NCBI GenBank assembly: GCA_029858505.1
Contig: JAOUEW010000001.1
Span: 1 to 64,000, forward strand
Length of the DNA: 64,000 nucleotides
From: Deltaproteobacteria bacterium
Lineage (GTDB): Bacteria; SAR324; JACQKK01
Direction of reading: 5' to 3'
Both the position numbers and the translations under genes were made by a program. Positions 1 through 7,377 of the stretch are shown piece after piece. Below the pieces are notes generated by a model. It was not told the origin of the DNA. It did not search any database and saw only the letters and a program-made list of their open reading frames with translations. Within the stretch, counting starts at the first letter, position 1. Every line of letters begins with the position of its first letter.

Positions 1-2
1 CG

Positions 3-365
3 TTGGTGCTGGTGTGCCCCATCAGTGGAAACTTGGTGGACATGGTGGGGGGAATGCTGATGGGTGCGGGGGGGTTGTATTGGGTGGGGGTGATGTACCA
101 GGCCCTGCGGGGCCGCCAAGGCCTGGGCGATGGTGATGCCGCCGTGCTGGGGCTGGTGGGGGCCTTTACGGGGTGGCAGCCTTTGCCGCTGGTGGTCAGC
201 GGGGCCGCCGGGCTGGGGTTGGGGTGGGCGGCTTGGCAAATGGCCAGGGGCCGCTGGGAATCTGACCGGCCCATTCCCTTTGCGCCGTGCCTGCTGGCCG
301 CCGGGGGGTTGGTGTACGTCTGGATGAACACCCAGCAAGACGCCCCATGGGGCATTCCTCTGTAA
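3..365 (+). CDS. Prepilin peptidase (A24 family), C-terminal fragment
   Basis: The C-terminal part of a type IV prepilin leader peptidase, an inner-membrane aspartyl protease that cleaves and usually N-methylates prepilins. The reading frame is open to the left edge, so the true start and the first catalytic Asp lie outside the window. The motif GLGDGDAAVLGLVGAFTGW matches the family's second catalytic Asp region (GxGDxK...GAxxGW), and PIPFAPCLL matches the usual PIPFGPFL near the C-terminus. Two or three hydrophobic segments are visible. The Lys after the second Asp motif is replaced by Ala. It implies type IV pili or a type II secretion-like system elsewhere in the genome. Confidence 0.8.
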   Translation: MVLVCPISGNLVDMVGGMLMGAGGLYWVGVMYQALRGRQGLGDGDAAVLGLVGAFTGWQPLPLVVSGAAGLGLGWAAWQMARGRWESDRPIPFAPCLLAAGGLVYVWMNTQQDAPWGIPL

Positions 366-446
366 CGGGAGGACCGTGTTGACCCATGTTGTAGGAAAGT
401 CTTCGACCGCCAAACCAGCATTTCTTGGGCTTTGCCAAAATTTCTG

Positions 447-459
447 AGGGCTTCGCCCT
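447..459. terminator. Small hairpin between convergent genes
   Basis: AGGGC-TTC-GCCCT forms a 5-bp stem with a 3-nt loop that overlaps the stop codon of the leftward XTP pyrophosphatase and lies 80 bp after the prepilin peptidase stop. It has no clear T-run, so it may be a bidirectional terminator or a remnant of the GC-hairpin repeat family seen elsewhere in the window. Confidence 0.3.
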
Positions 460-1066
460 AAAGGACGGGCGGCAGGGGTTCTTTGCCCTGCAGGTGACGC
501 CCCAGGGCCCGCATGGCCTTGGCCCGCATGGAGATGGCGTTTTTCTCCTGGGGGGTCATCTGGGCAAAGGTTTGGGTGGACCCCTGGGGGCAAAAGATGG
601 CATCCCAGCCAAAGCCGCCATCCCCCACCGGGGGAACAATGGTGCCGCGGATGGATTCCTCGAAGTAATACACCCGGGTGCCATCGTGGTATCCCACCCC
701 GCACACCGCCTCCGCCGCCCAGCTGCCAAAGGGTTCCAGGGCGTCCACCAGGCCCTCCAACCCCATGTTTTCTTCAAAGTATTTGATGAACGGGCCGGGG
801 AGTTTTTTCCAGGCGGCAAACACCAGGGAAGAATCTTCCACGATCAGGGGCAGCCGCAGCTTGTGAAACGCCAGCCGGGTTTTCTGCACCACCACCGACT
901 TCAGAGAGGCCGACTGGATTTCTTCCAGGTCTACCTTCACCTGAATCACCGGCCGGGGCAGCAGGGCCATGGCCTCCCGAATTTTGTGGGGATTGGACGT
1001 GACAAAACGGAGGATGTCTCCCTGGGGAGGATGGGCTTGTTTTTCCGGGTTTGTATTCCCCTGCAT
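458..1066 (-). CDS. rdgB: XTP/dITP pyrophosphatase (RdgB/HAM1 family, ITPA-like subtype)
   Basis: Hydrolyses non-canonical purine nucleotides (XTP, dITP, ITP) to monophosphates so they are not incorporated into DNA or RNA. At 202 aa it is normal family length. Visible motifs: SNPHKI (24-29), EDSS (77-80), LPGPFIKYF (89-97) and GGFGWDAIFCP (150-160) followed by the conserved SxR region. The LPGPFIKYF block resembles the eukaryotic/archaeal ITPA form (PGPYIKWF) rather than the PGxxSARY block of most bacterial RdgB. It is transcribed leftward, divergently from pyrC with a gap of about 95 bp. The function is secure; the subtype is my reading of the motif. Confidence 0.92.
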   Translation of the reverse strand: MQGNTNPEKQAHPPQGDILRFVTSNPHKIREAMALLPRPVIQVKVDLEEIQSASLKSVVVQKTRLAFHKLRLPLIVEDSSLVFAAWKKLPGPFIKYFEENMGLEGLVDALEPFGSWAAEAVCGVGYHDGTRVYYFEESIRGTIVPPVGDGGFGWDAIFCPQGSTQTFAQMTPQEKNAISMRAKAMRALGRHLQGKEPLPPVL

Positions 1067-1161
1067 GGCGGGTATGATCCGTGGAAGGTGTTGGTGACCG
1101 TTGGTTTTCCCAAGCCCACGGCATCCTCATGGTATGTATCCTCTTTTCTGCTGAAAACGCA

Positions 1162-2433
1162 ATGAATCATCTGTTCGTGCATCACGTGGAACTGCCCAGC
1201 GGGGGGCGGGGGCACCTGTGGCTGGAAAACGGAAAAATCAAAGCCGTGGGCACCGATTTGTCTCCCCCCCCAGGGGTGCCGGTGGAAGACGGCCATGGCT
1301 GGCTGGCCCTGCCGGGGGCCATTGATCCCCACGTGCACTTCCGGCAGCCGGGGGGAGAACACAAAGAAACCCTGCTGACGGGCTCTGCCGCCGCCCTCAA
1401 GGGGGGGGTCACCACCGCCGCCGACATGCCCAACACCAATCCCCACACCACCACCCTGGCCCATGTGGAGCAAAAAGCCGCCCTGTCCCAGGGAGCCGGG
1501 GTCAACCTGTTGTTCAACCTGGGGGCCGAACCGGGCAGTCTGGAGCAGCTTCCCTTGGCGGCAGCCCACCCCCAGGTCAAGGCCCTGAAAATTTATTTGG
1601 GACCCTCCACCGGTACCGGCGGGGTGAAGGCCGATTTTGCCGATGAGGTGTTTGCCCTGGCCGCCCGGCTGAACAAGCCGGTGATGGTCCACGCCGAAGA
1701 CCCCGAGATCATCCGCCAGCAGTCGGCCCTGCACCCCCACGATGTGTTTCACCATCACCTCATCCGCTCCTTGGAGGCCGAGTTGTCGGCGGTAACCCGG
1801 GCCCTGGAACTGGCCGCCCGCCACGGCACCCGGCTGTACCTGTGCCACATCACCTCGGCCCAGGCGGTGGCGCTGGCCCAGGCCCACCCGGCCCGCGATC
1901 GCGTTATGGTAGAAGCCTGCCCTCACCACCTGCTGCTTTCGGTGGAGGGCATGGCCGACCCCGTTCCCAACCGGTTCAAGGTGAACCCCCCCCTGCGGCC
2001 CGAAGCCCTGCGGGCCGAACTGTGGAGCAAACTGGCCGCGGGCATTGACGTGCTGGGGTCGGACCACGCCCCCCACACCCTGGCGGAAAAAGAACAGCCC
2101 TACGACTTGGCCCCCAGCGGAATGCCGGGGGTGGAGTACCTGCTGCCCCTGGCTCTGAACGAATGGGCCCAGGGCACGTTTTCTCTGGAGCGGCTGATGG
2201 ACTTGACTTCAGGGAATGCCGCCCGGTTTCTGGGCCTGAACAAAGGAAAGCTGGCCCCAGGGTTCGACGCCGACTTGGTGCTGGTGGACACCCACCGCCG
2301 CTGGCGGGTGGGAGAAGACGGCGACCGCCCGGCCAGTTTGTGCGGCTGGACCCCCTACCAGGGGCGGGTGATTCGGGGGCGGGTGGAGCGCACCCTGGTG
2401 GGGGGCGTCATTGTTTACCGGGCCCCGGCATGA
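1162..2433 (+). CDS. pyrC: Dihydroorotase
   Basis: Catalyses reversible cyclisation of N-carbamoyl-L-aspartate to dihydroorotate, the third step of pyrimidine biosynthesis. At 423 aa it has the class I layout: the zinc-binding HVH pair (57-59) in DPHVHFRQPG, later zinc-ligand blocks in VMVHAEDPE and YLCHITSAQ, the substrate loop KVNPPLR, and GSDHAPH (about 299-305) holding the catalytic Asp. I chose the ATG at 1162 because the family begins just there; the frame stays open upstream to 1081 but that extension has no homology. The stop overlaps the start of lnt (ATGA), so the two are probably translationally coupled. Confidence 0.93.
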   Translation: MNHLFVHHVELPSGGRGHLWLENGKIKAVGTDLSPPPGVPVEDGHGWLALPGAIDPHVHFRQPGGEHKETLLTGSAAALKGGVTTAADMPNTNPHTTTLAHVEQKAALSQGAGVNLLFNLGAEPGSLEQLPLAAAHPQVKALKIYLGPSTGTGGVKADFADEVFALAARLNKPVMVHAEDPEIIRQQSALHPHDVFHHHLIRSLEAELSAVTRALELAARHGTRLYLCHITSAQAVALAQAHPARDRVMVEACPHHLLLSVEGMADPVPNRFKVNPPLRPEALRAELWSKLAAGIDVLGSDHAPHTLAEKEQPYDLAPSGMPGVEYLLPLALNEWAQGTFSLERLMDLTSGNAARFLGLNKGKLAPGFDADLVLVDTHRRWRVGEDGDRPASLCGWTPYQGRVIRGRVERTLVGGVIVYRAPA

Positions 2434-4205
2434 ACCCCATGACCAAGGGCATCTCCCAACTTTTTTCCCGGCTCCAGGTTCGTCCGCCCGCTCCTGGGTG
2501 GGCCCTGGGGGCCTTCTCCGGGCTGTTGACTGGCTTGCTGACTGGGTTGGCTTTTCCGCCGGCGGTTCCGGGAGTGTGGGTGGTGGCGCTGGTGCCGCTG
2601 CTGGTGGTGTTTTTCCACGCGGCCCCCGGCTTGGCCCACACTGGTCCCCAAAAAAAACGCGCCTGGGCCGCCATGGCTGGGGCTTCCCTGGCGGCGGGGG
2701 TGGCCCTGGCCATGGTCAGCGGGGGATGGATCGTCAACACGGCTGAGGTGTATGGCCAACTGCCCCGGCCCCTGGCCTGGCTGGCGGCTGGGCTGGGTTA
2801 CGGTCTGTTGAACGGGGTGGAATTTTTCTGGTTTTTGGCCCCGCCGTTTTGGCTGTCCCGTGGGCGCTCCGGCTGGCTGATGGCCCTGCTGCCCCTGTGG
2901 GCCGCGGTGTGGCAGGGGGCCGGGCCGCGGTATTTTTATTGGAGTTATGGTCAGCTGATGCACGGAGTAGAACCCCTGGCCCAGGGAGCCGACCTGGCTG
3001 GCCCGGCGGGGCTGAACTTGGTGTATCTTCCCCTGCAGTTGGCCTTGGCTTGGGAGCTCACCCGAATGGCTCGCAAGCCATCGCTCTCCCCCAGTTTTCC
3101 CCCACCGCGCCCCTGGCTGCGATGGGGGGTGCCCCTGGGGCTGTTGGCCCTGGCCCTGGGCTATGGCCTGGCCCGCACCGCCCAACTGGAAGACCAACTG
3201 GCCCGCCAACCGGGAGAAAGCCTGCGGCTGGCCGCCATGCAGCCCAACGTAGAGGTGGGGGCCCTGAACTCCAACCGGGCCCTGGCCCCGGCGGCCCGCC
3301 GGGTGACCGTGGCCCGGCTGATGGAAGAATCGGACCAGGCCCTGGCCCAGGCTGGCTGGCTGGCCGGGGAGCGGGTGACGCCGGGGGCCCCGGTGCTGGT
3401 GCTGTGGCCGGAATCGGTGTACCCCTGGCCGCTGCTGGCCCCGGATTTTATTTTGCCAGAGGCCCATCAGGCCCGGCTGACGGTGGAACAATGGGTGCGC
3501 CGCCGAAACCTGCACTTGGTGGTGTCTACCGTGGAGTTTGAACCCACCGGATTGGGGGGATGGCAGTGGTATGGAACGGCCATTCACCTGGGGCCCCATC
3601 ATCCCGAACCGGTGGTGTACCGCAAACGGTATTTAATTCCCTTCGGGGAATACGTGCCCCTGGGAGATTGGATCCCCGGATTCCGCCGGATGGTGATGAA
3701 TTGGATCCCCCAGATTTCCTTGTTTGTGCCGGGGGACCAGCCGGTGCTGTTCCCCCTGGAAAACGGGGTCACCGCCGCCCCCATGATTTGCTTCGATGCC
3801 ATTCGCCCCGACCTGGCCCGGGATGACGTGCTGGCGGGAGCCAACCTGGAAGTGCTGATGGCCAACCTGGCTTGGTTTGGCAAAACCTCGGCCCCCGATC
3901 AGTTTTTTCAATACGCCCGCTTTAGGGCCGTGGAAAACCGGGTGCCCCTGGTGGCGGTGGGGCAAAGCGGCCCCTCCATGGTGTTCAGCCCCCTGGGCCG
4001 CCCGCTGGTTCAGGGGCCTCCTTGGTTTACCAACGGAGCCATGACCGCCGTGGTGCAAGTGCCCCGGCTGGCGTCTTTCTATACCCGCTGGGGAACCTGG
4101 AGCGCCTGGGCCATGGGGCTGGCCCTGCTGGCGCTCATGGCGCTGGCCAGGCGTTTGCCCACCCCCCAGGGCCATGATACATCTAACCCAACGCCCCCTG
4201 TTTGA
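2430..4205 (+). CDS. lnt: Apolipoprotein N-acyltransferase (first copy)
   Basis: Transfers the third acyl chain from phospholipid to the N-terminal Cys of apolipoproteins at the periplasmic face of the inner membrane. It is 591 aa, with several N-terminal membrane segments and then a nitrilase-type domain. All three catalytic residues are visible: Glu328 in LWPESV, Lys399 in YRKRYLIPFGEYVP and Cys454 in MICFD; their spacing resembles E. coli Glu267/Lys335/Cys387. It starts in an ATGA overlap with pyrC (a second ATG lies at 2439) and a last membrane segment sits at the C-terminus. A second, divergent Lnt lies at 14011-15588. Confidence 0.92.
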   Translation: MNPMTKGISQLFSRLQVRPPAPGWALGAFSGLLTGLLTGLAFPPAVPGVWVVALVPLLVVFFHAAPGLAHTGPQKKRAWAAMAGASLAAGVALAMVSGGWIVNTAEVYGQLPRPLAWLAAGLGYGLLNGVEFFWFLAPPFWLSRGRSGWLMALLPLWAAVWQGAGPRYFYWSYGQLMHGVEPLAQGADLAGPAGLNLVYLPLQLALAWELTRMARKPSLSPSFPPPRPWLRWGVPLGLLALALGYGLARTAQLEDQLARQPGESLRLAAMQPNVEVGALNSNRALAPAARRVTVARLMEESDQALAQAGWLAGERVTPGAPVLVLWPESVYPWPLLAPDFILPEAHQARLTVEQWVRRRNLHLVVSTVEFEPTGLGGWQWYGTAIHLGPHHPEPVVYRKRYLIPFGEYVPLGDWIPGFRRMVMNWIPQISLFVPGDQPVLFPLENGVTAAPMICFDAIRPDLARDDVLAGANLEVLMANLAWFGKTSAPDQFFQYARFRAVENRVPLVAVGQSGPSMVFSPLGRPLVQGPPWFTNGAMTAVVQVPRLASFYTRWGTWSAWAMGLALLALMALARRLPTPQGHDTSNPTPPV

Positions 4206-4224
4206 CCCTGGCCCCCGGAACTCC

Positions 4225-5184
4225 ATGACCCCACCGCGCCCCCAACGGACCCCGGCGGCCCAAGATTTGGGCGATGATTCCGCCCCGCGCCAAAATTCTC
4301 TGCACCAAAATTCAGTACACCAAGATTCTCTGCGCCAAGATTCATTGCATATTGTGCAGGGGGCTTGCCAAGACGTGCTGGCCCGAATGCCCCGCCATTC
4401 GGTGGACCTGGTGGTGACCTCTCCCCCCTACGCCGACCAACGGAAAAACACCTATGGCGGGGTGCCTGCCGACCATTACGTGGAATGGTTTCTGCCCATT
4501 GCCGACGGCCTGCACCGGGTGTTGAAACCCACCGGCTCCTTCGTGCTGAACATCAAAGAACGGGTGGTCGCGGGGGAGCGCCACACCTACGTTCTGGAGT
4601 TGATTCTGGAAATGAAAAAACGGGGCTGGCTGTGGACGGAAGAATACATTTGGCACAAGCGAAACTGCTACCCCGGCAAGTGGCCCAACCGGTTTCGTGA
4701 CGCCTGGGAGCGCTGCCTGCACTTCACCAAGCAAAAAAACTTCGCCATGTACCAAGAAGACGTGCGGGTGCCCATGGGAGACTGGAAACACGCCCGCCTG
4801 CGGTCTCTCAGCAGCACAGACAAAACCCGCGACGAATCCAAAGCGCGAAGCGGCTTTGGCAAGAAAATCGAAAACTGGGTGGGGCGCGACCTAGCCTATC
4901 CCACCAACGTGCTGCACCTGGCCACCGAATGCGCCAACAAAAATCACAGCGCGGCCTTTCCGGAAGGCCTGCCCGCTTGGTTCATCCGCCTGTTCACCCA
5001 GCCGGGAGACACCGTGCTGGACCCCTTCATGGGCTCTGGCACCACCCTGCTGGCGGGCCGCAAATTGAACCGCAACGTCATCGGAATCGAAATTTCCCCG
5101 GAATACTGCCAATCCGCCGCCGAAAAATTGGGAATAGACTGGAAGGCGTTCTTGGCTTACAATTCAAGAAATTCCAAACCCTGA
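4225..5184 (+). CDS. Site-specific DNA methyltransferase, probably N4-cytosine type
   Basis: An amino-methyltransferase of 319 aa in the beta (permuted) order. The catalytic motif TSPPYADQR comes first and the AdoMet-binding DPFMGSGTT comes near the C-terminus. An SPPY catalytic motif usually indicates N4-cytosine methylation, whereas DPPY or NPPY usually means N6-adenine. I chose the ATG at 4225 (GGA upstream at good spacing); an in-frame ATG at 4174 overlaps lnt and has a poorly spaced site. The first 42 residues are unconserved and include a pentapeptide repeat. No restriction endonuclease is adjacent, so it looks like an orphan, possibly regulatory, methylase. The target site cannot be read from sequence. 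Confidence 0.88.
   Translation: MTPPRPQRTPAAQDLGDDSAPRQNSLHQNSVHQDSLRQDSLHIVQGACQDVLARMPRHSVDLVVTSPPYADQRKNTYGGVPADHYVEWFLPIADGLHRVLKPTGSFVLNIKERVVAGERHTYVLELILEMKKRGWLWTEEYIWHKRNCYPGKWPNRFRDAWERCLHFTKQKNFAMYQEDVRVPMGDWKHARLRSLSSTDKTRDESKARSGFGKKIENWVGRDLAYPTNVLHLATECANKNHSAAFPEGLPAWFIRLFTQPGDTVLDPFMGSGTTLLAGRKLNRNVIGIEISPEYCQSAAEKLGIDWKAFLAYNSRNSKP
4291..4350 (+). repeat. Four 15-bp tandem repeats inside the methyltransferase N-terminus
   Basis: Four imperfect 15-bp units (4291, 4306, 4321, 4336), each beginning CAARATTC, encode the pentapeptides QNSLH, QNSVH, QDSLR and QDSLH. The unit is a multiple of three, so copy-number change lengthens or shortens the N-terminus without a frameshift. 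A degenerate unit may precede it at 4261. Confidence 0.9.
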
Positions 5185-5212
5185 CTTGATCTTTTTTCCC
5201 CTAGGAACCTTC

Positions 5213-6013
5213 ATGCGCCCATTGTTCTTTTCCATGCCGGGACGGCGGGCCCGCCTGGCCCTTGGCTGTATGGCGGCATTGCTTACCGCCTCTTGCAGCG
5301 ATGACACCCCCCACTTTAAGTCTCAGGTTCCAGGCCCCTCCTATTTTTTCCAATCGGGCAAGCTGGAAGACGGCAAACGCTACAACGAGGCGGTGTCCAA
5401 GTTATCCACCATCGTCTATGCCCAGGCGGGCACCCGGCTGGCCAACCTGGCCTATTTAAAATTGGGAGACATTCAATTTGAAAAGGGCGACTGGGAAGAA
5501 GCCGAATACAATTACCGGTCCTTTTTGCAGCGCAGCCCCGACAGCCACCTGGCCGCCTACGCCATGTACAAACTGTTCGTGGTGACCTACAAAAACACCC
5601 TCACCGGCATGTTCATCAAATCCCCCGAGTACGAGCGCAACATTGCCCCGGCCCGGCAGTTGGTCACCGAATACCAACGGTTCGTTTTGCTGTACCCCAA
5701 CAGCATATATATCCAAAAAGCCCGCCCTTATTACGAAGAGGCCCTGGCCAACCTGGCCGACTATGAAAAACTGGTGGGGGATTTTTACCTGGACAGAAAA
5801 GAGTACCCCTCGGCCATTGGGCGCTACAATTATTTGTTGCTGCATTACCCCGGCTACCGAGACAGCCGCCCGGTGCTGGAAAACTTGACCCGGGCTTACC
5901 TGCACAACCGCCAGCCGGGCAAAGCCAAAGAAACCCTGGGCGTTCTCCAGGCCGCTTTTGGCCCCCAGGCCGCGACGGAACTGGCCCAGGATCTGGATAT
6001 CTCCTACCCCTAA
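5213..6013 (+). CDS. bamD: Outer-membrane protein assembly factor BamD-like lipoprotein
   Basis: A 266-aa periplasmic lipoprotein of the BamD/YfiO family, which helps the BAM complex insert beta-barrels into the outer membrane. The start at 5213 follows an AGGAA site at good spacing. The signal peptide ends in the lipobox LTASC, with the modified Cys at residue 28. The mature part is built of tetratricopeptide-like helices: KLGDIQFEKGDWEEAEYNYR and YYEEALANLADYEKLVGDFY fit the BamD pattern, including the long RPYYEEAL helix. It lies between the methyltransferase and dprA on the same strand. A general TPR lipoprotein remains possible, but length and motif order favour BamD. Confidence 0.82.
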   Translation: MRPLFFSMPGRRARLALGCMAALLTASCSDDTPHFKSQVPGPSYFFQSGKLEDGKRYNEAVSKLSTIVYAQAGTRLANLAYLKLGDIQFEKGDWEEAEYNYRSFLQRSPDSHLAAYAMYKLFVVTYKNTLTGMFIKSPEYERNIAPARQLVTEYQRFVLLYPNSIYIQKARPYYEEALANLADYEKLVGDFYLDRKEYPSAIGRYNYLLLHYPGYRDSRPVLENLTRAYLHNRQPGKAKETLGVLQAAFGPQAATELAQDLDISYP

Positions 6014-6040
6014 CCCTCCGGGGTTTCCCCCCGCCCGCCC

Positions 6041-7231
6041 ATGACCCCCCACCAGGAAAACCTGCTGGCTTTGGCGCTGGTAGACGGCCTGGGAGCCCGC
6101 GCCATTCAGCGGCTGCTGGAACGGTTTGGCTCCCCGCTGAACGTGCTGGCCCAGCCCCCCGCCGCCCTGCAAGAGGCCGGGCTGAAGCCAGAACTGGCCG
6201 AACGGGTGACTCGCGCCGCCGACAACCCCCTGTTTGTCCGCGAGCGGCGGTTGATGGCCGACCGGGGGGTGCGGCTGGTGGCCTGGGGGGCGCCGGATTA
6301 CCCGGAGCGGCTGGCCCGGATAGACCCCCCCCCGCCGCTGCTGTTCGTGCGGGGGGTGTGGCCCCTGCCCCCCGGCCCGGCCCTGGCGGTGGTGGGCACC
6401 CGCCGGGCCACCCGCTACGGAGAAGAGTCCACCCGGCGGCTGATTGCCAGCACCGCCCGGCTGACCCCCGGCCTGGTGGTGGTGAGCGGCCTGGCCCGGG
6501 GGGTAGACACCTTCGCCCATCAGCAGGCCCTGGAGCTGGGCCTGAACACCGTGGCGGTGATGGGCGGGGGACTGGCCGATATTTACCCCCCGGAAAACAC
6601 CCGCTTGGCCGAACGCATTGCCCAGCAAGGAGCGTTGGTGTCTGAGTTCCCCATGAGCAAGAAACCCCTGGCCCGCAACTTTCCCATCCGCAACCGCATT
6701 ATCTCCGGCTTGTCCGATGTCATTCTGGTCACCGAAGCGGGGGAAAAAAGCGGGGCTTTGATTACCGCCGGGTTTGGGGCCAACCAGCGGCGGCCAGTGT
6801 TTGCCGTTCCCGGAAACATTGACCAACCCGCCAGCCTGGGCACCAACCGCCTGCTGGCCCAGGGGCTGGCCTTTCCGGCCCTGGGGCCGGAGGGTCTGGC
6901 CCAGGGCCTGGCCAACCCGGCAGCCCTGGCGCCCATGACCCCCCAAGGCAAACCGGCACGCCAGTTGTCTTGGCTAGACTCCGCTGGATACACGGCGTCT
7001 TCTCCGGCAACCCGTTCCCAGCCCTCCGCTCAAAAAGAAAAATCCCTGCCCCCCTTGCCCCCGGAGAAAGCCGCCGTGGCCGCCGCTTTGGGGGGCGGCC
7101 CCCGCCACCCCGATGACCTGAGCCAAGAACTAAACCTGCCGGTGGAACGGCTGCTGGGGCTGCTGCTGGAACTGGAATTGGAAGGCATTACCCAGGCCCT
7201 GCCAGACCACCGCCACGGGCTGGCCGGGTAA
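6041..7231 (+). CDS. dprA: DNA-processing protein DprA
   Basis: Binds incoming single-stranded DNA and loads RecA during natural transformation; in non-competent bacteria its role is less clear. The protein is 396 aa. An N-terminal helix-hairpin-like segment (about 1-60) is followed by the Rossmann-like core, with VVGTRRATRYG, VSGLARGVD, VMGGGLADIYPPEN, SEFPMSKKP and NFPIRNRIISGLSD. The C-terminus has a winged-helix DML1-like domain (about 340-385). It starts 27 bp after bamD and precedes topA, an arrangement (dprA-topA) common across bacteria. Confidence 0.95.
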   Translation: MTPHQENLLALALVDGLGARAIQRLLERFGSPLNVLAQPPAALQEAGLKPELAERVTRAADNPLFVRERRLMADRGVRLVAWGAPDYPERLARIDPPPPLLFVRGVWPLPPGPALAVVGTRRATRYGEESTRRLIASTARLTPGLVVVSGLARGVDTFAHQQALELGLNTVAVMGGGLADIYPPENTRLAERIAQQGALVSEFPMSKKPLARNFPIRNRIISGLSDVILVTEAGEKSGALITAGFGANQRRPVFAVPGNIDQPASLGTNRLLAQGLAFPALGPEGLAQGLANPAALAPMTPQGKPARQLSWLDSAGYTASSPATRSQPSAQKEKSLPPLPPEKAAVAAALGGGPRHPDDLSQELNLPVERLLGLLLELELEGITQALPDHRHGLAG

Positions 7232-7377
7232 GTTCGGGGGTTATGCTTTTTCGATTGGACGATAGGATTTGTGCTTTAGGAAAACGTTATGATACCAAAG
7301 GGTACGCCTTTCCGGCGTGTCTTACCGTTTGAACGGCAACACCAGAGTACCCTTTTGTCACCTTCGGAGTGTATTAC

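Noticed and set aside
1081-1161. N-terminal extension of dihydroorotase
   Set aside because: Open frame but without homology or ribosome site; the family start fits the ATG at 1162.
425-1165. Long + strand frame opposite the XTP pyrophosphatase
   Set aside because: Pure shadow of rdgB in GC-rich DNA; no motif, and the minus-strand gene has clear family blocks.
5456-6946. 496-codon minus-strand frame
   Set aside because: Shadow of bamD and dprA; no recognisable domain.
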